Part shown: positions 11,479-21,868 of the stretch, in pieces
Layout: every line of letters begins with the position of its first letter
How positions within the stretch are numbered: the stretch's first letter is position 1
Assembly: GCA_037974665.1 (NCBI GenBank)
Contig: CM075768.1
Location: forward strand, 4,428,501 to 4,492,500
Length of the DNA: 64,000 nt
From: Ehretia macrophylla
Taxonomy: Eukaryota; Streptophyta; Magnoliopsida; Boraginales; Ehretiaceae
Reading direction: 5' to 3'
Notes under the pieces: generated by a model
What the model was told of the DNA's origin: nothing
What the model saw: the letters and a program-made list of their open reading frames with translations, nothing else
Database searches by the model: none
Program-made: the position numbers and the translations under genes

Positions 11479-14272
11479 CTCGAACTGACAGACAATTAAA
11501 TCCTCAATTGTTACACTTAATAATACTTCTCTTAGTTCTCATTTATCTCTTAGGATGACAACTAACCAAAGACCTCAAAAGAACAACCTCTGTTGACTGC
11601 AAGTTGACGATCATAGTTCCAAGACAATCTCCAATTCATAATTCTCTCCTACTTAATATCTTATTGCATATGAAAGAAATCACAACTCCAAAGTCCTAGC
11701 ATGACACCACTAATTATCAATCATCTCCTACTACACAAAAGAGTTCTATGAACACCCCGAGGGTTTAAAAACTCAATCACGATAACATGAATGATTATTG
11801 ATCAAGGAAATATCTCAAAAGTGACATTGGTCAGAATATGGCTCTTATGAAATTTACAAGGAAATAAGAGTATGGAAAGTCATATTCGAGCCAACAATCA
11901 AGGGAACAAGAGGTCAAACAAGTTAGAGAATCAAGAGGTTAATAGTTTAATAAGGAAGCATGATAACTAAGATAAGAAATGTCTCAGCACCTTTTAGTTA
12001 AATAAGTACGAACAAAGGATAATGGCGAGTCAAAACAGTGCTGAGTATGTTGAACAAAAATTCCTGAACAAGTAGATATTTCAATTCTCGATGATTGTTC
12101 AAAGAACCAACAAGTAAGTTGTACTTGAGGTGAAATAAAATTAAGAGATAAGAGATGATTAATTCAATAGAAAATATGAGTGTCAAGATAATGAGTATCT
12201 CAGCACGCAATAACCAAAGAAGTACGAATAAGAAATGATAACAATAGGACAGTGCCGAGTACTTTGAGTGAGCAATTACAAGCAAAGTAATGACTCAAGA
12301 TTTAATAATGAAACAATAGGATTAACAAGGATCAACAAGAATGATAATGATGGACTTAGGTAGGGAGTACATCAAGCAGGTGAAATTCGAATAAGTAAAA
12401 TGATATACCAAAGGAAACATTACTTTCAAATGAATAGTAATAGGATGAAATGGAATATTGAAATGAATGGCTAGAGATATAGAATGAAATATAGAAGTCT
12501 CAAACCTTAACTCCAATAAGCGACATTGCTATAAGAAACAAATATGAATGTTAAGAATAGAAGCAATGTCAAATGAGTATAGGATCCATTAATCCAATAA
12601 GCAAAACTTTCAAGAAACAATTGATATGCTAGAAAAGTGTAACTCTCTCTCAAATAAGTGAGAATAGAGTAAAAGATAATAAGACCGATAGAATTATGAA
12701 GCACAAGAAGGGTGTCCCACCTACACACTTAAACACCAACAATTCAAATCCTATAATCTATCTTCCTCCAAATCAAGACACTAAGGAGACCTAGAGAACC
12801 TAAGGAGTCATAACAATCACCAAACAAGATAAATCACTCCAAAATTTTACATTCCGTACCAGACCAATCACTAAACAAGATAAATCACCGATTACCCAAC
12901 AAGATTAACTAATGAGGACTCCAAAATCTGATAACGCAATACAGATTCATATTAACCCATTATAACACAAGCGAATCCTCAATCAACAATTTAGAAAGTC
13001 ATACCACCTAGAACTCAAAAGCTTGATGTAGGTAAGTAAATGTTCAGTCACCAAAATGCATTCTTATTTCCTCAAATAATTCTATCTCCAAACAATTACA
13101 TCTTCAATTAAAGTAACTTTAGTCAGGAATCACTCCAATTGTTTCCAAGGTTTAAAGATCAAAACTCCAAAATATCCATTAATAATATAGTAATCCCAAA
13201 TAGTAGAAATATTCACATGTTATACCACAGTTTATTCCATTCACAAATATACATCACTAATTCCTCAAATAAATTCATTCTAAAATAACCTCAAGGCAGT
13301 ATAGTATGAGTTGAGACTCAAAAAAAATTTAATCACAACCTCACAGAAACCTCAACTTATGATTCATCTCCAAGTAATAATAAGTTAAACATGGCAACAA
13401 AAGTAATTATAATCATCAAGATACGTTGCTATTTCTTCGAACAACTTCATTCTCTCTAAAGGAACATCAAGATCAATCCACTAAGCCGAAACTAAAATCC
13501 ATAAACATAACAATTAAAATCTAACTGATAAACTTCTAGGATAATAATAATTCAAAATCATGGCCTATCTCTATTTCCGAAAATTCTTATAACCACCCTA
13601 GACATTAAAAGGTCACTCACGAGTTAAAACATGTATGCAACTATATCATATGAAAGACAAGTATAACGTAATACACAATTATCATACAATGCAACATTAT
13701 CACATAACACACAATTCAACATATAAGAAGCCAACATCACATAAACAGGTTATATCACAGAAGTAAGTTATAAACAATTAAAGTCACATAAGCAACAAAC
13801 TTCACATAAGACAAGTTGATCACGTAACTCACATTGGTCACTTAAAGTACATTGAGCACCTAAAGCACGTTGTTTCACATAAGCTAGTTATAAACAATTA
13901 AAAGCACATAAACAACTAACTTCACACAAGGCACAAAATCACATAAAACACAATTGTCACATAATACACATTAATCACATAAAACACAATTGTCACATAA
14001 TACACATTAATCACATAATGCACATTAATCACATAATGCACATTAATTACAACACATTGAGTACGTATAGCACGTTATCACATAAAACATATTGACCACA
14101 TTAGTTCACTTAACACACAAGGCATATTGGTCACATAGAAAGTTAGACACATAAGTAAATTAATCACATAAACATATTAACATATGTTTTACTTTTCTTT
14201 CACTTAATACATACTTGCATGCTTAGACCACTACCCACATTCCGAGGATACCCCGGCTGACAGCTAACATGC

Positions 14273-14284
14273 GCTCTGATACCA
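14273..14284 (-). other. Primer-binding site of E, unit 2 (tRNA-iMet)
   Basis: The minus strand reads TGGTATCAGAGC beside LTR 3. Confidence 0.87.
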
Positions 14285-14291
14285 CTTAAAC

Positions 14292-16725
14292 TGTCACGCC
14301 CCAACTCGACCCCTCTTACAATCAGTCAGGACGCAACGGGATTTCGGCAGTATAACGACAGTAAATAGGACACCGAGGTTCCAAACCAACCTCATTAAAC
14401 ATCATACATCCAGCAACTCCTTAATTCAAACAACAACATACAACACAATCATAATATACAATAAACCATCCTCGTTATACGCCTCCGTTCCAACATAACA
14501 TACAATACCTCAACCTTATCATACATTTCAAAAATAAGTTGAGACATATTTACAACTTAACCGTAGACAAAAGAAAGCCACTAAGTTAACACCATTTGGA
14601 TCATCATCTTCCAACATCTATTACAATAAGAACCACAAAGCATATAAAAGTCTATTAAGCTAATATACATGACATTAAACAACATATAATCATGGATAAG
14701 ACTCGGGAACATATGACTCGTCCACGTAAAGCACATTTTCCACATTCTCCTCTTCAGGAGGCACATACCCGTAATCCGGCTCTGCAACACCTGTGAGCAT
14801 GCATTAATAGAGAGTGAGCTTATATACATAAGCCCAGTGAGGATCCGATAGATCTCGACAGTATTCACTACGCTCCTTGGATTTAGTCCTTTGAGCAAGT
14901 AAACACACAACAACAATAATAACATAAATAAAGCTATCATCACATAACTATATAACCAATCAATAAGGATACTCTATTTGGTGTAGCTCCAAACGCCATC
15001 ACGATCTCAACCGTTCTTCTTATAACTCCCCATTACTCACGCACCCGAGGTACCTCACTAGCCCCTTCCCTCCATGACATCTCCGTCATGCGAGCTGGGG
15101 GTAGCCTATGGCAGTCATGCCGGTTTCAACCCGACAGCCCGACGCTGCCCGAGAGGTGGCACACACATACCAAGGCTCCATTTCATCAATCATCATGCAA
15201 GCATAAATCGATCAATCAATTGGGAGATCAGCAACAAGAGTGCCCGATTCCCGCATTCAATAATAATCAATCAATAACATCAATATAACATCAATATTAA
15301 ATTAAACAACAAACAACGTAGTTAGATGACAAAGTAGGCCATCTAACCGGACATGCATAATATACATAATTAAACTCTAAATTACTCAACAACAACTCAC
15401 CATTCATCACTCGAACACTACCCAACCATCTAAGGCATCGTTCAAGAAATTAAAGAATGACAACCTAAACTTCTAAAATTCATAACTTACAATCTACTAA
15501 TCCAAACATTGCCAAATCAGTTCCTATCACTCACCCATTCAACCTACTACATTAGCCCTCTCGGAAATCCACCATAACACCTCCAAATCATGCCCGATAA
15601 CCCTAAAACCCTAAGATGTCATGGCTGGATTTTCCGGATTTCACACAAACAATGTAATCGAAAATTCGGCATTACAACAGCGCTAACACATAATTATCAA
15701 GTATTTAGAAATCGACGGCAATCGATTTCGATCAACACAACTCATTTAATTCAACTTTGAACATTTTAATCAAAATTAAATACCCGGAAAATAAAAATTA
15801 TGCTACATCCGACAGAAACTCGTAGTATTAGTATATAATGATCCCTAGCATGCAAGGAGCAATAATCTAACATCAGATTTCAATTCTAACGGTTCAATCT
15901 TCATTTATACGCAAAAACACAAAAATGACATTTTGAGATCTAGAATTTTTCTCTCACCTTTGATCCGAAGTAAAGCTAGGAATGCGTGCAACAGGTGCCC
16001 AACAAGCGGAATCAAGCTCGGTTTGAAAAGATTCGGACTTTAAATGAGTTTTCTAAGGCAAAATTACTTTGAAAATAAGTTGAATAAAATCTCTTTTTTT
16101 TCCCTAAGCTTTCACGGCTGCAAGGTGTGTGAAAATGTGGTGTTTTGCTTTGTTTCATTGTGTGTTGGTGATATATGCATGAAAGTCAACAAGTCAAATG
16201 AAAGTCAAAGTTGAAACTTTAGTATTTTTAGTGTTTTCTTGACTTTAAATGCATTTTCTTGATCACCAAAGTTCAAAACATTTATTCAACACCCAAGCTA
16301 GCTCAAGTAAATTATTTTTAGGTGATAAGAAGTTTTACAATCAAACAATTTCACCCGAGTCGGCTTAAAACTCGATTTTCGCAAAAGTCGGTGTAAAAAC
16401 CCTAATAAATTCTTAAGCCGATTTTAAAACCATTTTCATCAAACACAGGTCTATTAAAGTCTGTGGACTAGGTCTAGAAGGGTTAAAAAGACTAGTTTCA
16501 AAATTTTAGCGGACGTGTTTCGAAAACACTATTCACTGAAAATCGACGATAAAATTTCTGACTCCGTTTTTGATGAAAATTTCATGAATGCACATTTAGC
16601 ACGTATTAGGAGTATTGAAATCAAAATTATAACTTCCTAGGTCCTATAGCACATAAACAGATCATATGCACGCAAAACGAGGTAAAGCACGTAAAACGAG
16701 ATAAGCAGGAAAGTGGGGTTTCACA
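14292..16725 (-). repeat. E array LTR 3 (outer, 5' LTR)
   Basis: Complete 2434-bp LTR with the acidic exon-like frame at 14690-14790. It ends TTTCACA and is followed at once by the right GGATG duplication and the rest of the D LTR. Confidence 0.92.
14690..14790 (-). other. Putative LTR exon 2, acidic peptide (E LTR 3)
   Basis: Third copy of the 101-nt phase-1 frame described at 4124-4224, with the same start, acceptor and stop. Confidence 0.48.
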
Positions 16726-16730
16726 GGATG
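16726..16730. repeat. TSD of E array, right copy
   Basis: GGATG, identical to 3721-3725. Confidence 0.92.
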
Positions 16731-18355
16731 TACCCCGATAATCCTACGACCCAACATCCCCTGGAAATCTCTGGACCAGGCGAATGAGGGACTAGGGTAC
16801 GGAGTTTGAATATCCACCGGCAAGCCCTCTGCCGCCCAGCCGATATTCAACACATCCGCCCCTGACACTATGGTTGCGCAACCACTATGCAATGCACTTA
16901 AAAATGGTGAGTTAATAGCAATAATATAAGCATTAACACATAGGAGGATCAACAAAGTAGGTTGACCTCGAGGCAGTTAGAATAGAAGCAATTATATAAG
17001 CTAATAAGCAGTTTTACAAAGAGACATTTACAAAATAAGCATAGAATCATACCAAAAGCTCCAAATCAACTTGAAACCACATATAAACACTCAAGAAGTC
17101 ATGACATAGGTTTAGAAGTGTGAGTCAACCGAAATTGCACCTAAACCCCTTTATTTTTCAATCTATTTCTCTTCCAAACCAAGGTTAATGATTCCATTTT
17201 CAAGGGAAACTCTCCCAACCTTCTAACTAACCCTCAAGGTACCCTCTTAACCCTCTAACTCATTCAAACGCCCGCGATTACCCCGAAAGCTCCAAATTCC
17301 CTCTTATGGCTTTAAACTAAACATACCTTATCCTGGCTTCAAACAAGGGTTATCAAAGCTTATATAGCACCTAGGTAGCCTAAGAATACTAGAAGTGAAG
17401 CCCGAATCCACCCGGATTCGCATGAACCCCGAAATCCCTTTGTTAAAGTTGGCTATTTCACATTTTATGCGATTCTAGAGCAATTCAAGTGCACGGGGCT
17501 ATTAGACTACCTTCATTAGCACCTAAGGCATCTATTAAGAGTATTGAATCAAGCTAATACGTGCAATTACACAAAACCCTAGAAAAATGTCACTATTCAC
17601 CTCATAAATTCAAATGACGATTCCAACCGTTTAAAATGCGAACTAATAGCTCAAATGTGTTCTCTAGCACTTATATACAAGGTAGAATAGCATAGATAAG
17701 CTTTGCAATAGCATTTGATAACATTTTCAACAAACCAAGAGAAATGTAACATTTTAGATATGCATGAAAAGTCATGAAAACCCTCACCAATTGCGCATAG
17801 GGACTCTCGGGAGGCTAGCAAACACCCTAAACTACTTGCTTCTAGCTTGGCTTGGCTTGGCTTGAAGATTTGATGAGCAAAATCCTCTCATTCTCCTCCT
17901 ATACTATTCTCGGATTTGTTACAGTGATTTTTCAGCATTTACTTCTTTTTTTTTTATGAGCTAAATGGTCATGTGTTGAGTAGATATACTAAATGGCTAA
18001 GTTGGGTGATTAAATGGGTTACTAAAATGAGCGTTGTTAACTTTAAAACGAGCCTAAGGTGTGAAACATAGGCTAGCTAATTAAATCTCTAAGTTATGTT
18101 ACGTAACACTATTCATTGAACTACGAAAATCATTTTCTAAACGAGTGCTCCTATCGCTCCTAGCTCAATTGCACATTTTTCACATTCCTTTAACAATTAA
18201 TATGATTTAATAAAAATGCTAATTCACTAATATAATGCACTTTAAAAATGGAATGAATAGTGACCAAGAAAGACAACAGGTAAAACACATAATTTAATGC
18301 ACAATTAATGGATGCAACATTTAACAATGTGTATGGTAGAATCTCGGGCGTCACA
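16731..18355 (-). repeat. 5' LTR of element D, part 2
   Basis: Continues the D LTR without loss after the E array and ends in GGGCGTCACA. It contains the GC-rich block and the palindrome TGGTTGCGCAACCA. The exon-1-like frame ending LGRRI is present, but bases inserted just before the GT donor change the phase relative to A and B, so the split-gene reading is broken in D. Confidence 0.88.
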
Positions 18356-18798
18356 TATATTCTTGTAGTTGCAAGTTGAAAGTTGTTGGTTGTAATGTTA
18401 GCTTTGAGATATTATGGCTTGTAATAACTTTTAATTCTCCTTTTAGTTCTTGCATGCTTGAGGGTGTATGTTTAGAGGTGTTGATTTCAACTTCTAAAAT
18501 TGCTCTAATGTTATCATAGAATGGCATGTTAAAAAGGTTTAATGAAAAGTTAAGTTGGGTACATGCATGTGTGATTTGGAGTTGTGATTTGTCTCCTAGC
18601 TTGGATGGCCTTGAACCTTTGAATTTTAATTATAAAAGCTTGTTTTAGTATATTGTGGCTATTTTGAGCATTTACAGGTTTGAAAAATGTCCGCGGTACA
18701 TAGGAAACTCTGTCCGTTTTTCCCTAAAATTTTGAGACTGGGTTGAGAATAGCTTGGTTATTAGAGCCTCCGGTCTCGTGAGGGATCGGGGCGTTACA
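18356..18798 (+). repeat. LTR F, 3' end only
   Basis: Plus-strand sequence matching the last 440 bp of the G LTR, ending in GGGGCGTTACA. The first five bases (TATAT) may be the right TSD of D, whose left flank is outside the window. No primer-binding site follows, so this is a 3' LTR or solo LTR rather than a 5' LTR. Confidence 0.72.
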
Positions 18799-19020
18799 CT
18801 TATATCATGATTTTATTATTTGTTAGTTATATTGTTTGTATATTAGATTACTTAAATGATTACTTGGTTGTATATTAATTAAGTAAACTATGAGTTAGCT
18901 AACCTAGTTGGATAATTAATGAATGTTGTAGTTAAAGAGTAATTGAAATAACGTTTAACTTTATGTTCAAGGGGATTGAGAATGATTTGAAGCCAATCTT
19001 GCATTTTGGAGCTTGGTAGA
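18799..19020 (+). repeat. LTR G, left piece
   Basis: AT-rich plus-strand LTR sequence between the end of F and the start of A. Removing A joins it to 39088 to give a continuous LTR ending at 40283. Its last five bases (GTAGA) are the left TSD of A. Confidence 0.65.
19016..19020. repeat. TSD of element A, left copy
   Basis: GTAGA, repeated at 39083-39087. Confidence 0.9.
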
Positions 19021-20384
19021 TGTGACGCCCGAGATTTAGCCATGCATTTAATTACTGTTGCATCCCTTGTTTGCACATTTATTTCTGTGCCTTACTAACT
19101 GACTTTTGTGACTACTATTCACTCCATTTTTAAACTGCTTTCTATTAGTTAATTAACATTTTTATTAAATCATATTAATTGTAAAAGTAGTAGAAAAAAT
19201 GTGCATTTGAGCTAAAGGCGTTAGGAGGGCTCGTTTAGAAAATGATTTTTGTAGTTGAGTGAATAGTGTTACGTAACATAACTTAGAAATTTAATTAGCT
19301 AGCCTATGTTTTACACATTAGCCTCGTTTTGAGCTAGCAACGCGCATTAAAATAAACCACCTTAAGCACCCAAACTTAACCCACCTCAAGACTTACCTAT
19401 TAAAACATAACATAAGCACATTTTAGCACAAAACACAAAAATTTCAGCAGTGAACAGTGCCCCAAACCCGACAGCCCCTCTCTTGTGCATTTGGAGATTT
19501 TGCTTCATCAAATCATCAATTCAAGCCAAGCCAAGCCTTGAGCAACTAGTGTAGGGTGTTTGCAAGGTTCCTAGGTGCTCCTACGCGTATTGGTGAGGGA
19601 TTTCACGGCTTGTTTTTGCATTTCTAAATAGTTGTCAATTTTTTGATTTGTTGAAAATGTAATCAAATACTATTGTATGAGTTATCTATGCTAATATACC
19701 ATCTATATGAATGCTAGAGAACATATTTGAGCCGTCCTTTCGCAATTTAAACGGTTAGAATCGTTAGTTTGATTTTTAGGGTGAATAGTGACATTTTTTT
19801 TCTAGGGTTTTGTGTAATTGCTCGAATTAGCTTGATTTAATGCTCCTAATAGACGCCTTAGGTGCTAGTGAACGTAACCTAATAGCCCCGTGCACTTGCA
19901 TTGCCCTTAAATCGCCTAAAAATGGAAAATAGCCGACTTTAACTTGGGGCTTTTGGGGTTAATGCGAATCCGGGTGGATTCGGGCTTCAATTCTAGTATC
20001 CTTAGGCTACCTAGGTGCTATAGATGCCTTGATATCCCTTGTTTGAAGCCCGGACCATGTATGTGTGGTTTAAAGCCATAATAGGAAATTTGGGGCTTTC
20101 GGGGTAAACGCGGGCATTTGAATGAGTTAGAGGGTTGAGAGGGTACCTTGAGGGTTAGTTAGAAGGTTGGGAGAGTTTCCTTTGAAAATGAAATCATTAA
20201 CTTTGGTTTGGAAGAGAAATAGTTTGTAAAAGAAAGGGGTTTCAGTGCAATTTCGGTTGTCTCGCACTTCTAAACCCACGGCATGTCTTCTTGAGTGTTT
20301 ATATGTGTTATTAAGTTGATTTGGAGCTTTTGGTATAATTCTATGGCTATTTTGTAATGTCTCTTTGCAAAACTGCATATTTGC

Positions 20385-20392
20385 TTATATAA
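20385..20392 (+). promoter_or_regulatory. TATA-like box in A 5' LTR
   Basis: TTATATAA is kept at the equivalent place in A 3' LTR (37958), in both B LTRs (24685 and 32221) and in D. It is followed about 25 bp later by a block, CAACCTACTTTGTT, shared by many LTRs here. A start site just downstream is inferred, not shown. Confidence 0.5.
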
Positions 20393-20498
20393 TTGTTCTA
20401 TTCTGATTGCATCGAGGTCAACCTACTTTGTTGATCCTCATATGTGTTAATGCTTATATTATTGCTATTAACTTTCCATCGTTAAGTGCATTGCATAG

Positions 20499-20512
20499 TG
20501 GTTGCGCAACCA
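20499..20512. repeat. 14-bp LTR palindrome
   Basis: TGGTTGCGCAACCA is a perfect palindrome, also found in the B, D and A 3' LTRs and, apart from its last base context, in G near 39283. Confidence 0.7.
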
Positions 20513-20625
20513 TAGTGTCAGGGGCGGATGTGTTGAATATCGGCTGGGCGGCAGAGGGCTTGCCGGTGGATATTCAAACTCCGCACCCTATTCCCTCATT
20601 CGCCTGATCCGGAGAATGCCAGGGG

Positions 20626-21000
20626 ATGTTGGGTCGTAGGATTTGGGGTACATCCGGAGTACACCCACTGGAGTGATTGGGGTTATGTCGGCTTATCGTG
20701 ATCGTGCTCGTGGTTCGTGGATCGTGATTGAAGACCAGTGAAGATTGGTGTATAGGGGATTGTTGAAACGTATCTTTTTAAATGTGTGGTTATTTAAGTT
20801 ATCGTTGTTTCTTTAATTGTCTAAGTGTTACTGTTGTATAATTGTATTATATGTTGCATTGCACGCCCCAGGACTATATCCCTCACTGGGCAATAGTGGT
20901 TGCTCATACCTCGATATCTGTTTCAGGAGACGCTGAGGGTGATCCCCAGCTTGTTGATTTAGTTGAGGAAGAAGAAGTTCAGATTGAGCCTTTACCTTAG
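20626..21000 (+). other. Putative split LTR gene, A 5' LTR copy
   Basis: Candidate exon 1 runs from ATG 20626 to 20647 (seven codons, LGRR motif, plus one base) and ends at a GT donor at 20648. The 279-nt intron has a branch-point-like GCTCAT and ends TTTCAG at 20926. Exon 2 at 20927-21000 is 74 nt in matching phase, ends in TAG and encodes an acidic tail finishing EEEEVQIEPLP. In other copies the exon 1 frame is open for about 75 codons further upstream; here it has a TGA at 20605. No known domain is seen. A structured RNA leader is the main alternative. Confidence 0.42.
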
Positions 21001-21516
21001 TTGCTGTGCCTGATAGCTTGATGTGGTTAATGAATTTGCTGCTATGTGGAAAGTTCAACTAATTGATTTATGTACTATTTTGTGGCCTAAGGGCTATGTA
21101 TATGTTTATTGTGCAAATTGAAGGATAGTAGATTGTGGTGTAGAATTGGAAGCCATGTTTTGTAATAACTTTTATTCTTGCCTTTATTTCCTTGCATGCT
21201 TGGGAGTGGACGGTTAATGTAGAATGCATTATCCTTTAAGTTGTTTTATTGATTTCCTAGAATGTTATGATTATAAAACTATGCTAACAACAAGTTCTCG
21301 CATGCTTGTGTGTTTTGGAGCTATTGTGTACCATAAGGCTCGGATGGCCTTATAGCTATGTTGTTTAATTAAGAAAAACTTGTATTGTATTGTTGGGACT
21401 TTGTTTAAGTGTTTACAGGTTTTTGGAATGTCCACGGTACAGGGGAGACTCTGTCCGTGTGTCGGGTCTGGACTTAACCTTTAGCTTGGGGGTTGGGTCG
21501 GGGCGTGACATTTAAG

Positions 21517-21528
21517 TAGTATTAGAGC
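21517..21528 (+). other. Primer-binding site of A, mutated
   Basis: TAGTATTAGAGC differs from the tRNA-iMet match TGGTATCAGAGC at two positions, G to A and C to T, both typical of decay at methylated cytosines. Confidence 0.8.
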
Positions 21529-21868
21529 TATAGATTGCATGAAGCCGGGTTAAATTTCTCGGTCTGTGGGTAGAGATTTGTTATGTGATTTTGTGAATAC
21601 ATGAGTCCTTGATTTTGATTGACCTAAGTGAAATTTGAATAAGGAATGAACATGCTAGCATGGAAATAGAATATCAAGAGTCTAGAATGTCAAGTATGAT
21701 CTAGTGATTTATGTTTACTTCAAGAATGTGGAATATTTATTTGAACTTCTATGTACTTGACTTTGTGTGAATCTAATTGGACTTTTCTTTATGTGTTTAC
21801 TTATAAATTGCATATATATATATATATATATATACCTGTCATAATACTTTGCATTCTAGCTATTCGAG
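21529..21868 (+). other. A leader between primer site and gag
   Basis: About 340 bp of AT-rich untranslated leader. An AT dinucleotide run at about 21812-21834 is longer than the matching tract in B. No other feature is visible. Confidence 0.7.

Larger units (their letters stand above)
11443..14291 (-). mobile_element. E array interior 2, non-coding
   Basis: Same organisation as interior 1, with the same absence of gag-pol motifs. Differences from interior 1 cluster next to the PPT (about ten in the first 150 bp) and in the stretch matching 7450-8180, whereas the stretch matching 8190-8690 is nearly unchanged. That patchiness suggests exchange between related elements. Confidence 0.88.
3726..16725 (-). 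mobile_element. Element E: tandem LTR-interior-LTR-interior-LTR array
   Basis: Exactly 13000 bp between a single pair of GGATG duplications. It holds three minus-strand LTRs (2434, 2435 and 2434 bp) and two non-coding interiors (2848 and 2849 bp), with spacings of 5282 and 5284 bp. Both interiors keep a primer-binding site and a PPT. The elements are large retrotransposon derivatives: long LTRs, no gag-pol, replication signals present. The LTRs belong to the same superfamily as those of C, J and L. C, which has the same LTR length and a pol remnant, is the likeliest kind of autonomous partner. The host site is the LTR of element D. Confidence 0.92.
19021..21510 (+). repeat. 5' LTR of element A
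   Basis: Starts TGTGACGCCCGAG and ends GGGGCGTGACA. It contains a TATA-like box at 20385, the 14-bp palindrome at 20499-20512, a GC-rich block at 20515-20720 and the putative split gene at 20626-21000. An imperfect GCCAA tandem lies near 19525. Confidence 0.93.

Noticed and set aside
18799-19020. Stretch after LTR F as an element leader with a primer-binding site
   Set aside because: No TGGTATCAGAGC-like sequence follows the LTR end, and the sequence continues as LTR G after removal of A.
20407-20607. 66-codon frame in the A 5' LTR as a separate gene
   Set aside because: It is the upstream extension of the exon 1 frame of the putative split gene, ended here by a TGA that other copies lack.
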